Below are positions 34,509 to 42,378 of a stretch of DNA of 64,000 bases, in pieces. Position numbers and translations under genes: made by a program. The first letter of the stretch is position 1; each line of letters opens with the position of its first letter. The DNA is taken from assembly GCF_000582785.1 (NCBI RefSeq), contig NZ_HG931173.1, positions 495,282 to 559,281 of the forward strand. Reading direction: 5' to 3'. The stretch is from Candidatus Blastococcus massiliensis AP3. Its GTDB lineage: Bacteria; Actinomycetota; Actinomycetes; Mycobacteriales; Geodermatophilaceae. The notes beneath the pieces were generated by a model. The model was not told the origin of the DNA and did no database searches. It was given only the letters and a program-made list of their open reading frames with translations.

Positions 34509-34814
34509 TCAGGAGCGGACCAGGCGGGCGATGGCCTCGGTCGCCTCGCGGATCTTCACGTCGGCTTCGGCGCCGCCGACTGCGGCCGCCCGCACAACGC
34601 AATGAGTCATGTGCTCCTCGATCAGTCCGAGCGCGACTGATTGGAGAGCCTTCGTGGTTGCCGACACCTGCGTGAGGATGTCGATGCAGTACTGCTCCTC
34701 TTCGACCATGCGCTGGAGGCCTCGAACCTGCCCTTCGATCCGGCGAAGGCGCTTGAGGTAGTCGTCCCTGCGCTGGATGTAGCCGTGAGCACTGCCCGCC
34801 CCTGCGTGGTCCAT
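34509..34814 (-). CDS. csoR: CsoR-family copper-sensing repressor
   Basis: 101 aa. All-helical DUF156 protein: YLKRLRRIEGQVRGLQRMVEEE, the Cys in EEQYCIDILTQ (about residue 43), then GLIEEHMTHCV giving the His and Cys ligands (about 68 and 72) of the C-H-C copper site. Apo-CsoR binds GC-rich dyads and releases on Cu(I). Such dyads lie directly upstream at 34837 and 34871, so it represses its own csoR-copZ-copB operon. An N-terminal HAGAGSAHGY could add ligands. Confidence 0.93.
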   Translation of the reverse strand: MDHAGAGSAHGYIQRRDDYLKRLRRIEGQVRGLQRMVEEEQYCIDILTQVSATTKALQSVALGLIEEHMTHCVVRAAAVGGAEADVKIREATEAIARLVRS

Positions 34815-34836
34815 CTCATCCTCCTGCGCCGGTTCG

Positions 34837-34855
34837 GATACCCCCCACCGGTATC
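34837..34855. promoter_or_regulatory. csoR operator candidate 1
   Basis: GATACC-CCCCACC-GGTATC: a 6-bp inverted repeat around a C-rich centre, starting 23 bases upstream of the csoR ATG. GATACC/GGTATC arms with a run of C recall CsoR sites. Confidence 0.5.
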
Positions 34856-34870
34856 GGCAAGGCGAACGTT

Positions 34871-34888
34871 ATACCCCCGGGGGGTTAA
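34871..34888. promoter_or_regulatory. csoR operator candidate 2
   Basis: ATACCCCCGGGGGGTTA: abutting C5 and G6 tracts flanked by TA-rich ends, closely resembling published actinobacterial CsoR operators of the form TACCCC-GGGGTA. It lies about 60 bases before csoR, a plausible position over the promoter. Confidence 0.65.
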
Positions 34889-34953
34889 AGCGCAAGACAC
34901 TCTCAGCGCTCCCCGAGGAGGACCCGTGCGGCACGGTCCCGGAGGGCTTGCGC

Positions 34954-34973
34954 GGGCGCCCTGCAAGGCGCCC
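34954..34973 (-). terminator. hairpin between the sortilin-like gene and csoR
   Basis: GGGCGCC, loop CTGCAA, GGCGCCC: a perfect 7-bp stem 16 bases past the stop at 34990. It separates the upstream thioredoxin/CcdA transcript from the csoR operon. Confidence 0.55.
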
Positions 34974-34989
34974 GGCGCCCCGCCATGCC

Positions 34990-35883
34990 TCAGTTCTGCA
35001 GGACGACATCGAAGGTCAGTCCGCCGTCGTCCGACTCCATCAGCGCCGTGGTCGTGACGACGGCGATCCGCAGCGAGCCCCCCGCCGAGGAGGTCGCCGC
35101 CACTGCCTGAGGGGGTGATTCCAGATCGGGCCCCGCCTGCCAGGTCACGGCTCCGTCGGCGCTCGTCCACACCAAACCGGAGGGGTCCACCCCCGCGACG
35201 TTCATGCCGTCGTCAGCCCAGTCGACCACCTGGAGGAGCGGCGCACCGTCGTTCCGGACCCACGAGCCCCCGCCGTCGAGGGAGCTGAAGAGACCTCGTT
35301 CAGTGGTGGCGAGGACCGTCCGACCGTCCGGTGCGGCGGCGAGTGTCGCCGGAGCTGCCGGAATCCGTAGTTGCTCCCACTCGTCGCCGTCAGAGCTACG
35401 CACGAGTGAGCCGTCGTAACCGAGGACCCCCGCGTCGCTGACCGTCAGCGCATGAAAGTCGGACTCGCCCTGCCGGGATCGCGGTTCCCACGTCCGGCCA
35501 CCGTCCGTCGACTCGATCAGCCCGACCGGCTCTGGCAGGTCCACGTCCGGTCCGGGATGCCCGGAGGCGAGGAAGTGCCCCGGTCCGCGGACTGCGAAGC
35601 CCATCAGGTCGATGACCGGCCCGATATGGGTCGACTCTCCGTCATCGCCCACTTCGAAAAGCCCGTCGTGCGTGGCCAGGAGCAGTCGCCCGTCAGCTGG
35701 GTCGATCGCGACACCGTGGATGTGGCTGGACGGCAGCATGCCGGCCGCCGCTCCAGTTGCCTCGGCTTCCGACTGCGCGGACGAGGAGGTGCAACCAGCG
35801 ACGAGCAGCGCGGTGGCGGCCGCTGCTGCCGTCACCGCCAAGGGGCGCCGCAACATCCCCGCCAGCGAGTACTTGTCGGTCAC
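34990..35883 (-). CDS. F510_1955-type glycosyl-hydrolase-like (sortilin/BNR repeat) lipoprotein
   Basis: 297 aa from GTG 35883, which overlaps the CcdA-like stop as GTGA with GGGGAGAG upstream; the frame to 36360 is rejected. Signal peptide with lipobox LVAGC, then repeated BNR/Asp-box elements: ESTDGGRTWEPRS, RSSDGDEWEQL, SSLDGGGSWVRN, TSADGAVTWQAG and ESDDGGLTFDVV. These make a propeller as in sortilin/photosystem-assembly-like proteins. The HIHGVAIDP segment near its start is typical of members found in copper clusters. Outer-face location; function unknown, possibly metal binding. Confidence 0.82.
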   Translation of the reverse strand: MTDKYSLAGMLRRPLAVTAAAAATALLVAGCTSSSAQSEAEATGAAAGMLPSSHIHGVAIDPADGRLLLATHDGLFEVGDDGESTHIGPVIDLMGFAVRGPGHFLASGHPGPDVDLPEPVGLIESTDGGRTWEPRSRQGESDFHALTVSDAGVLGYDGSLVRSSDGDEWEQLRIPAAPATLAAAPDGRTVLATTERGLFSSLDGGGSWVRNDGAPLLQVVDWADDGMNVAGVDPSGLVWTSADGAVTWQAGPDLESPPQAVAATSSAGGSLRIAVVTTTALMESDDGGLTFDVVLQN

Positions 35884-36749
35884 AGAAATGACTCTCCCCA
35901 TCCCGTGGCCGCGAGCCATGCCCGAAGCCAGAACATCAATCCATCCCAGTACCCGCTGACGAGCAGTAGGCCGAGCACGATCAACAGGCCGCCGCCGATC
36001 CGTGTCACGGTGCGAGCATGTCGACGCGCCCAGGCCGACACGCCCACGACGCGGCGGGCACCGAGCGCCATCGCCACGAAAGGGATTCCCAAGCCGAGGC
36101 AGTAGGCCAACCCGAGCACTGCACCGCGAAGCGCGGAGGCCTCTGCGTAGGCGAGGGTGTTGACTGCGGCGAGCGTGGGCCCCAGGCACGGCGTCCACCC
36201 CAGCCCGAAGACGACGCCGAGCACCGGCGCGCCAGCCAGGCCGCCGGAGGGCCGGTGGTGCAGACGGCGTTCCCGCTGCAGCCAGGGAAGCGCGCCGAGG
36301 AATGCCAGCCCCATGCCGATGGTCACGACACCGGCCACCCGGGTCAGCACCGGTGCCCACTCCAGCAGGAGCCGACCCAGGCCACCGAACAGGGCGCCGA
36401 AAGAGATGAACACTGCGCTGAAGCCGGAGACGAAGAGCAGGGATCCGATCAGCATCCTTCGTCTGCCGGGGCTGCGGACCGCCGTCCTGACGGCGCCCGT
36501 ACCGGCCTCAGCAGCTGCGGCTACCGGTGTTCCTGTCCCGGGAGCGGGTCCGGCCCTCCTCCCCCCCGGTTCTTCCGCTTCGACGGCCGTTCCGGCAAGC
36601 CCCGCGATGTAGCCGACGTACCCCGGGACCAGGGGCAGACAGCAGGGGGAGGCGAAGCTGATCAGTCCGACCAGCGCCGCCACGGCGAAGGCCACCAGCA
36701 ACGACCCATCGGTGACGATGCCGGCGAACATGTTTCCGAGCTCGGTCAT
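35880..36749 (-). CDS. CcdA/DsbD-family transmembrane electron carrier
   Basis: 289 aa, ATGA-coupled to the thioredoxin-like lipoprotein. Six or so membrane helices: LVAFAVAALVGLISFASPCCLPLVPGY holds the first Cys pair in PCC form, and GWTPCLGPTLAAV the second conserved Cys. Between helices 1 and 2 there is an unusual 45-residue Pro/Gly/Ala-rich insert (GPAPGTGTPVAAAAE). It passes electrons from cytosolic thioredoxin outward, here to the TlpA-like protein, keeping extracytoplasmic thiols or copper ligands reduced. Confidence 0.9.
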   Translation of the reverse strand: MTELGNMFAGIVTDGSLLVAFAVAALVGLISFASPCCLPLVPGYVGYIAGLAGTAVEAEEPGGRRAGPAPGTGTPVAAAAEAGTGAVRTAVRSPGRRRMLIGSLLFVSGFSAVFISFGALFGGLGRLLLEWAPVLTRVAGVVTIGMGLAFLGALPWLQRERRLHHRPSGGLAGAPVLGVVFGLGWTPCLGPTLAAVNTLAYAEASALRGAVLGLAYCLGLGIPFVAMALGARRVVGVSAWARRHARTVTRIGGGLLIVLGLLLVSGYWDGLMFWLRAWLAATGWGESFL

Positions 36750-37366
36750 CCTCCGGTCTCCTGCAGGAGGCTCGACAGCACCGACTGAAGGTCTTCTCGT
36801 GCCACGGCCCCGGTATAGACACCAGCCACTCGTCCCTCCGTGTCGAGCACGATGGTCGACGGGACGACGTTGGCCGGGAAGCCACGGAAGGCCATGGCGA
36901 CCTCGCCCCGCGGGTCGAACATCGACGGATACTCCGCGCCCACCTTGGTCATGAAGGCGCTGGCCATCTGCCGGTCGTCTTTCACGTCTACGCCGAGGAA
37001 CTGCACGCCTTCGTCACGGCGCTCGGCGTAGACGTCCTGGAATTCGGGAGTCTCGACGCGGCAGGGCGCGCACCACGATCCCCAGAAGTTGATCACGGCG
37101 ATATCCCCAGCCAGGTCGGCCGAGTCGAACGGGGTGCCATCGAGAAGTTCGCCACTGAAGGAAGGCGCGACCGCGCGACTGGTGGCTTCGATCGCCTGGC
37201 CAGCAGGGGTAGCGCCGTTGAACTCGTACCGAGTCCCGGGCGTCGTCTGGTCTACGTCGCTGGACGAGCAGCCGGTGAGGGTGACGAACAGGGCCGAGAC
37301 GGCCACGAGTGCGAGACGGCGAGACGCACGAACAGATCCAGCTGGGCGACGCATGTCAGCGCGCAT
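36746..37366 (-). CDS. TlpA/ResA-like thioredoxin lipoprotein
   Basis: 206 aa from ATG 37366 with GAAGGAC upstream. Lipobox LTGCS after a basic signal peptide, then an AhpC/TSA-type thioredoxin fold: APSFSGELLDGTPFDSADLAG, VINFWGSWCAPCRVETPEF with the WCAPC redox site (about residue 98), and VPSTIVLDTEGRVAGVYTG with the cis-Pro. Reduces disulfides on the outer membrane face and receives electrons from the coupled CcdA-like protein. In this copper cluster it probably repairs or metallates copper-exposed proteins. Confidence 0.9.
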   Translation of the reverse strand: MRADMRRPAGSVRASRRLALVAVSALFVTLTGCSSSDVDQTTPGTRYEFNGATPAGQAIEATSRAVAPSFSGELLDGTPFDSADLAGDIAVINFWGSWCAPCRVETPEFQDVYAERRDEGVQFLGVDVKDDRQMASAFMTKVGAEYPSMFDPRGEVAMAFRGFPANVVPSTIVLDTEGRVAGVYTGAVAREDLQSVLSSLLQETGG

Positions 37367-37489
37367 GGGTAGTCCTTCGAGACGGAGAGGCCGACGTTGA
37401 GGGAGCGCTCCGGCTCTTCGGCCGAAGCGCGCGAAGCTGTCGACGGGTGGCGCTGTCCCGAATCCGGAACAGCGCCCCCCGTCGCGGCG

Positions 37490-38125
37490 TCAGCCGCCCA
37501 ACTCGGTCAGCAGCGTCTGCATCTCCTCGATCTCAGCGGTCTGGGACTCGACGATCTCCCGGGCCATATCGACGGCGTCCGGATTGGAACCGTCGGCGAT
37601 CTCGGTCTCGGCCATGTCCACGGCGCCCTGGTGGTGCGGAATCATCATCTCGAGGAACATGCGATCGAACTCAGCGCCGGAGGTGGAATCCAGCGCTGTC
37701 ATGTCCTCCTCGGTCATGCCTTCCATGTCCATGCCGCCGGAGCCGTGGTCCATGCCGCCCATGTCCTCCTCGGGCAGCGGCTCGCCCCACTCCTCGAGCC
37801 ACCCGGTCATCGTCTCGATCTCCGGCCCCTGCGCGGCCTCGATGCGATTGGCCAGGTCGATCACCCTCGGGTCGTAGGCCCGGCCATCGGCGAGCTGAGC
37901 CATGCGGAGGGCCCCCTCGTGGTGCGGGAGCATGCCCTGGACGAAGGCCACGTCGGCGTCGTTGTGGGCGGTGGCGTCGTCGGCCGAGGTGTCGGCGGCG
38001 GCGCTGCTCTCGGAGCTACTCCCGGTGCTGGAGCCTTCGCCGTCGTTGGAGCAGCCCGCCAGCACGATGGCGCCTGCCATGAGGCCGCCGGCAAGGCGGA
38101 CAAGTCGAGCGGTGGTGCGCGTCAT
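37490..38125 (-). CDS. DUF305 lipoprotein, Met/His-rich
   Basis: 211 aa with AGGAG upstream. Lipobox LAGCS, a Ser/Ala/Asp linker, then DUF305: FVQGMLPHHEGALRMAQL in the first half and MFLEMMIPHHQGAVDMAETE in the second, showing an internal two-fold repeat. Between them is a Met/His/Gly stretch (MGGMDHGSGGMDMEGMTEEDM) suited to Cu(I)/Cu(II) binding. Lipid-anchored outside the cell. Such proteins recur in actinobacterial copper islands, presumably sequestering metal. Confidence 0.9.
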   Translation of the reverse strand: MTRTTARLVRLAGGLMAGAIVLAGCSNDGEGSSTGSSSESSAAADTSADDATAHNDADVAFVQGMLPHHEGALRMAQLADGRAYDPRVIDLANRIEAAQGPEIETMTGWLEEWGEPLPEEDMGGMDHGSGGMDMEGMTEEDMTALDSTSGAEFDRMFLEMMIPHHQGAVDMAETEIADGSNPDAVDMAREIVESQTAEIEEMQTLLTELGG

Positions 38126-38206
38126 TGCAAGTCTCCTGGGTTGGTGTCATAGGCGTGCAGAACGGACCCGACCGAGCACATGGGCTGGCGGGTCTGGGCA
38201 CTCGGC

Positions 38207-38656
38207 CTAGATCCGGAGGAGACAGAGAGCGGAGAGATCCGGTGGCCGCGGGAGCCTGGACCACCAGGTGTGCCACAGCGCAGAAGGCGCCCTGGCGCGG
38301 ACGATGGACACTGGCGCTCGTCGGACCAGCGCAGCCACGCCGAGCAGGACCACGCCGGTCAACAGCACCGCGAGACAGACCGCCCCGACGGCGGCACCGG
38401 GCATCAGCGGATTTTCGTGCGGCAGACCGGACATGGCGGCGACGGAGACCCCGCCCGGGACGACGCCGGACAACTGATGCCCCACGACCGCGGACGCCGG
38501 CCAGAACGGCTCTGCCAACGCGGCGCCGTGGACCACGGTCATCGCGGATGCCGCCGTCCCGTGGCCGGCGTCCATGTCGGCCGCCATGCACTGAACACCG
38601 TGCATGGAGAAGACAGCAGCGAGCAGCAGCAGCACCCACATATGTCGCGCCGACAT
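38207..38656 (-). CDS. small His/Met-containing membrane protein (DUF6153-like)
   Basis: 149 aa from ATG 38656 with GGAGG 5 bases upstream. The N-terminal hydrophobic segment WVLLLLAAVFSMHGVQC is followed by an external stretch with His and Met (MAADMDAGHGT, GLPHENPLMPG). A second membrane helix (AVGAVCLAVLLTGVVLLGVAAL) leads to a basic tail. Such small proteins occur beside DUF305 and copper genes in actinobacteria. No enzymatic motif. A dyad at 38680 lies in its promoter. Confidence 0.75.
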   Translation of the reverse strand: MSARHMWVLLLLAAVFSMHGVQCMAADMDAGHGTAASAMTVVHGAALAEPFWPASAVVGHQLSGVVPGGVSVAAMSGLPHENPLMPGAAVGAVCLAVLLTGVVLLGVAALVRRAPVSIVRARAPSALWHTWWSRLPRPPDLSALCLLRI

Positions 38657-38679
38657 GCCACCTCCCAAGACCGCCCCAG

Positions 38680-38697
38680 ACTACTAGGCCGCGTAGT
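38680..38697. promoter_or_regulatory. ACTAC-8-GTAGT dyad, candidate BlaI/CopY-type operator
   Basis: ACTAC-TAGGCCGC-GTAGT, followed by TACTTAC, just upstream of the small membrane protein gene. ACTAC/GTAGT arms are reminiscent of operators of the BlaI/MecI/CopY family, and such a regulator is encoded at 40270. The connection is only a suggestion. Confidence 0.4.
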
Positions 38698-38764
38698 ACT
38701 TACATCGCCAGGAGGCGGGCCGGCGAGGCGGTCCGTCGTATGGCGACTGTTCTCGGCCCGGCCC

Positions 38765-39814
38765 TCAGACGATGCGTCGCGCCCCCGCGTAACCCGACAT
38801 GTCGACGGAGCCGACCTTGACGGGTTCACCGAACGTAGATGCGTGGACCATCTGTCCACCGCCGATGTAGATGCCGATGTGGCTCACCGGGCTGTAGAAG
38901 TAGACGAGGTCCCCCGCCTGCAGCTCGGCCCTCGAGACCGCCTGACCCATGGTGGCCTGCATCCTGCTGGAGTGCGGCAGCGAGATCCCCGCTGCGGCGA
39001 AGGCGTATTGGGTCAGCCCGGAGCAGTCGAAAGAGTCGGGTCCCGCTGCGGCCCAAACGTAGGGGTCCCCGAGCTGGGCCATCGCGGTGTCGACGGCAGT
39101 TTGCGCCGCAGCGCTGTTGGCCACCACTTCACTCGGCGGCGGTGCCGCCAGCGTCCGTCCGCCGTGCGCGGCGTCGGCCTCTTCCTGCTGAGCGGCTGTC
39201 AGCGCCGTGTACCGGGCCTGGTACTCGGCGATCTCGGCCTGGAGGTCCGCCTGCTTCGCGGTCACCTCGTCAACGTGCCGCTGAGCCTCGGCTGCGGCCC
39301 GCTCGGCCGAAAGCTGCGCTTTCTCGGCCACAGCCTGGGCGCTGGCAACCCGGTCGACCACATCGTTGTGGTGACCCGCCACTGACTCCAGGAGGGCGAC
39401 TCGATCGAGGAACTCCTCGGGGGATCCGCTGGTCATAAACGCCCGGAGGGCGCCGAATCCGTCCCCGGTGTATGCGGTCTGTGCGACGCCTGCCAGTTGC
39501 TCACCGAGCACGACTAGCTCCGCCTCCGCCGCGGCGACTTCGTCCTCGGCCGCCGCCGCGGCGGCCTGCTGGGACTCGAGGTTCTCCCGCGCCTCGTTGA
39601 ACTGCTCGGTGAGGACTTCCAGCTGATGGCCGCGCTCGGCGACGAGAGAAGCTGCATCCTCGGCTGTGACGGGGTCACCCGGGGCCGCTGCGGCGGCAGG
39701 GGCGGAAGCGAGATCGATCCCGACGACGGCGATGACAGCAAGCAGCAGGCTGCGCTTCCGCCAGTGTCGGGTGGATCGGAGAGAAGGCGTGCAGGGGCGG
39801 TGGGCAGTCGCCAC
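38765..39814 (-). CDS. NlpC/P60 peptidoglycan hydrolase with coiled coil (RipA/CwlO-like)
   Basis: 349 aa from GTG 39814 with AGGAGAG upstream. Cleavable signal peptide (LLLAVIAVVGIDLASAPAAAAAP), two coiled-coil stretches between about residues 50 and 215 with a TAYTGDGFGALRAFM hinge, and the C-terminal NlpC/P60 domain. In that domain are Cys in DSFDCSGLTQYAF, His in SPVSHIGIYIGGGQMV and a later His in MVHAS. Cleaves D-Glu-mDAP-type stem peptides in the wall; the coiled coil normally keeps it inhibited until an FtsEX-type partner acts. On an element it may also open the wall for transfer. Confidence 0.92.
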   Translation of the reverse strand: MATAHRPCTPSLRSTRHWRKRSLLLAVIAVVGIDLASAPAAAAAPGDPVTAEDAASLVAERGHQLEVLTEQFNEARENLESQQAAAAAAEDEVAAAEAELVVLGEQLAGVAQTAYTGDGFGALRAFMTSGSPEEFLDRVALLESVAGHHNDVVDRVASAQAVAEKAQLSAERAAAEAQRHVDEVTAKQADLQAEIAEYQARYTALTAAQQEEADAAHGGRTLAAPPPSEVVANSAAAQTAVDTAMAQLGDPYVWAAAGPDSFDCSGLTQYAFAAAGISLPHSSRMQATMGQAVSRAELQAGDLVYFYSPVSHIGIYIGGGQMVHASTFGEPVKVGSVDMSGYAGARRIV

Positions 39815-40051
39815 GATGGGCGGCTCTCCTGTCTTCCAGTGCCGCCTACCGAGTTAGCTGACGGATTCGGGCTGGAAGACGCCCTACCTGCGGCCGGCAG
39901 TTCGGCGCGCAGGATTCACCCCAGTACTGCGATGGGTCCCCGGTCCCGGACGGTCGCCCATCCTGGGTTCGGCGGCGCCCGGACGGGCCTCCATGTGCGG
40001 AGGACGACTGCCGAACCGGGCTTGGCCAACATAGGTCCGTGACCGTTCCGT

Positions 40052-40078
40052 GACAACTATGCGGGGCAAATAGTTGTC
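40052..40078. promoter_or_regulatory. 9-bp inverted repeat in the 39815-40269 gap
   Basis: GACAACTAT-GCGGGGCAA-ATAGTTGTC, perfect arms with a 9-base centre, near the middle of the 455-base divergent gap between the NlpC/P60 gene and the BlaI-like gene. A dimeric regulator site is likely; the BlaI-like protein is the nearest candidate. Nothing else was recognised in this gap. Confidence 0.5.
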
Positions 40079-40269
40079 GCTCAGTTCGCCCGAGTTTCGC
40101 GACCGCCCTGTGCGTCCCGCCGAGGCCCTCTTGGGATGAGGTCCTCTCTCACTGACTGCCAGTAGGGTGCGACGACCGATGAACCGCCGGGCGCACACGC
40201 CCGATCCGGACACGACTCCACCGCTCCATCGCATGGAGAGCGTGCTCGGGCACTCACGAAGGAGCACCG

Positions 40270-40632
40270 GTGCCACCGCTCGGCAAGCTGGAGGCGGCCG
40301 TCATGGGCGTCCTATGGTCGGCCGACGGCGCACTGACTGTGCGGGAGGTTCTCGAACGGCTGCCCGTGAAGCGGAACCTGGCCTACACGACGGTCATGAC
40401 GGTGTTGAGCACGCTGCACCGCAAGGGGATGGTGGATCGCGAAGCGGTCGGCCGCGCGTACAGCTACCTCCCGGCACGGAGCCGGGAAGCAGCGGCTGCG
40501 GCGTCACTGCGAGAAATTCTCGAGGCGTCGGAGGATCCCCGGTCGGTCCTCCTGCACTTCGCCGAAACCGCGACCGACGAGGAATCCGAAGTCCTGCGTG
40601 ACGGCCTCGCCAAGCGGAGCTCCGAACTGTGA
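40270..40632 (+). CDS. BlaI/MecI/CopY-family repressor
   Basis: 120 aa from GTG 40270 with GAAGGAG upstream. Winged HTH: LGKLEAAVMGVLWSADGALT, VREVLERL, YTTVMTVLSTLHRKGMV and the wing GRAYSYLPARSREA, with a short C-terminal dimer helix. These repressors are inactivated by cleavage through a membrane M56 protease in beta-lactam-sensing systems, or by copper in CopY. No Cys pair typical of CopY is present. The GTGA overlap with the M56 gene supports the protease-sensor pairing. Confidence 0.9.
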   Translation: MPPLGKLEAAVMGVLWSADGALTVREVLERLPVKRNLAYTTVMTVLSTLHRKGMVDREAVGRAYSYLPARSREAAAAASLREILEASEDPRSVLLHFAETATDEESEVLRDGLAKRSSEL

Positions 40633-41564
40633 CCGGGCTCGTTGCTCTCGTCGCCGGCACTCTGCTGTTCGGCTGGCACGGCCACCGCGTGCTGATGTGG
40701 CTCGCGGATCGGCGCCTGGATCCAACGATCCTGCTCACCGGCTGGGTTCTGTCGACGCTGGGCTTCGTCGCCTCGCTGTTCGTCATGCTCAGCCTGGTGG
40801 CCCTGCCCGTCGACGAGCATCATGCCGGCGCCTTCGGTCTGGCCGGAAACTGCTGGATGGCCCTCTCCTCCGGAGTCCTGCCGGGGACCGCGGAGGCTGT
40901 CGCCGCCGCGGGCGTGGTGACTGCCACGTTCGTCCTCGTCAGAGTCGGCCTCGTCATCCACGGGAGACTTCAGCGTCGGCGACGCAACGCCCCATACATG
41001 CAGCAGCTTCGCCTGCTGGCCGCCGGCTGCCGGGCGCATGACCCACTCTGGATCGAGGACGAGCGCCCCATGGCACTCTCCATCGGCGGACGCTCCGGTC
41101 TGATCGTCATGAGCCGGGGATTGCGGGATCAACTGACGCCCGCGGCCGTGCACGCCACCCTCGAGCACGAGCGCGCCCACCTCAGGGGCCGACACCACCT
41201 CATCCTGGCCATCGTCGAGACGCTCGCCCTGGCTCTGCCGTGGTGCCCTCTGCTGCGTGCAGCGCCCGAAGCGGCGCGGGACCTCGTCGAACTGGCCGCG
41301 GACAGCCGGGCCGCCCGCACCTGCGGGCCGTCCGCGGTCCGCGAGGCCCTGTCTCGTCTGACTGGTCAGCCGCTGCCCGTCGGAGCTCTCGCCATGGCCG
41401 GGCGCCTGACTGCGGCGCGACTCCAGCGGCTCGCCACAGGCAGCATCGGGGGAAGCGGCCTCAGCCGTCTGGCTGGCTGCTCCGCGGTCGCGGCCGGCGC
41501 ACTCCTGTTGCCCACCGCCGCGGCAACGCTCGCCGTGAGCGCCGTGCAGTGTGCCTTCGCCTGA
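40629..41564 (+). CDS. M56-family membrane metalloprotease (BlaR1-like)
   Basis: 311 aa, coupled to the BlaI-like gene by a GTGA overlap. Several membrane helices with the protease motif HERAH (LEHERAHLRGRHH) near residue 180, and a downstream ELAADSRAAR supplying the third zinc-ligand region. The C-terminal sensor domain of true BlaR1 (penicillin-binding) is absent; the protein ends after a final helix. It should cleave or trigger loss of the BlaI-like repressor on a membrane signal. No beta-lactamase is nearby, so the controlled genes are unknown. Confidence 0.88.
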   Translation: MTGLVALVAGTLLFGWHGHRVLMWLADRRLDPTILLTGWVLSTLGFVASLFVMLSLVALPVDEHHAGAFGLAGNCWMALSSGVLPGTAEAVAAAGVVTATFVLVRVGLVIHGRLQRRRRNAPYMQQLRLLAAGCRAHDPLWIEDERPMALSIGGRSGLIVMSRGLRDQLTPAAVHATLEHERAHLRGRHHLILAIVETLALALPWCPLLRAAPEAARDLVELAADSRAARTCGPSAVREALSRLTGQPLPVGALAMAGRLTAARLQRLATGSIGGSGLSRLAGCSAVAAGALLLPTAAATLAVSAVQCAFA

Positions 41565-41665
41565 CCCACCCCGCGCTCCATTCGACCGGAACGGCCTGAA
41601 CCGACACTCGAGTCACCTCAGCAGCCCGTGCGCCACTCGGGCGGCTCGGGCTCCGGCTGCGGCCG

Positions 41666-42004
41666 TCAGGAAGTCAGCGTCGCGACCGGCTGTGCGGCAG
41701 CGGGCGATGGTCGGTCGGCGGCCTTCACCAGCCGCCGAACCTCGGCGGTGTCCAGCTCCAGTAGGGCGGCTGCCCGCTCTGCGGGCACGTCCTCAGCGAG
41801 CAAGGAGCTCAGCGTCTCGCCGAGCGCCGCCGTCGCCGTCGCCAAGGCCCGCTCGGCCTCGTTTCGCGCCTCCAGGGCCACCAACGCCTCCGCCGTTGCC
41901 TCCTCGACCCGACGGTCGTGCTCATCGCGGGCGGCGTCCAACGCCCGTCGTCGCTCCCGCGCCTTCGTCAGCGCCGCCGCCTGCCGACTCACCGTTCTGG
42001 CCAC
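41666..42004 (-). CDS. small coiled-coil protein of the transfer region
   Basis: 112 aa with a GTG start. Residues 5-70 form one long Ala/Glu/Arg-rich helix with a heptad-like pattern (ARERRRALDAARDEHDRRV), followed by LLAEDVPAERAAALLELDTAEVRRLVKAA, which looks like a small HTH. Proteins of this kind accompany relaxase genes on actinobacterial conjugative elements and may be nicking accessory or DNA-binding proteins. That role is inferred from position only. Confidence 0.65.
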   Translation of the reverse strand: MARTVSRQAAALTKARERRRALDAARDEHDRRVEEATAEALVALEARNEAERALATATAALGETLSSLLAEDVPAERAAALLELDTAEVRRLVKAADRPSPAAAQPVATLTS

Positions 42005-42159
42005 CGCTTCCTCCGCTCGTCCAGCTGACCGACCGCCGGATCGTCACACGGCCTCATGACACGGCTGCCGACCCGAGCGTCACCCCCAACAGCCCGCCGA
42101 CCGGAGCAGACGTCACCCCACCCCCTCCGACCTGACACACCTCATGCATCTCAGGTAAG

Positions 42160-42378
42160 GATGGCCCTCGCCCCGGCGCGGTCGGGGTCCGCGCCGCCGT
42201 CGGGAAGGCTCTACCTTTTGCTGCCCGGCTTCGGCCGAGGCTCTCTTGAATGGGTGCCTCCCGGCGGCGGTTCAGTCCGGGCAGGTGACGCTCGATAGAG
42301 GCGTGGGGGCGCCAACCGTGACCCCTTGAGATGCCTGCGCTCTGCCCGGCAGCGGTTCTTCCGAGCAGTGGAGGTTCG
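42160..42378 (+). ncRNA. IS110 5' non-coding end, candidate bridge RNA region
   Basis: No protein is seen in this stretch (part of the 374-base gap 42005-42378). IS110-group elements place a structured guide (bridge) RNA in the non-coding end upstream of the transposase. The segment has pairing parts such as GGCTTCGGCC near 42225 and CCTCCCGGCGGCGG near 42258. Exact RNA ends and the target- and donor-binding loops cannot be set by eye. Confidence 0.4.
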
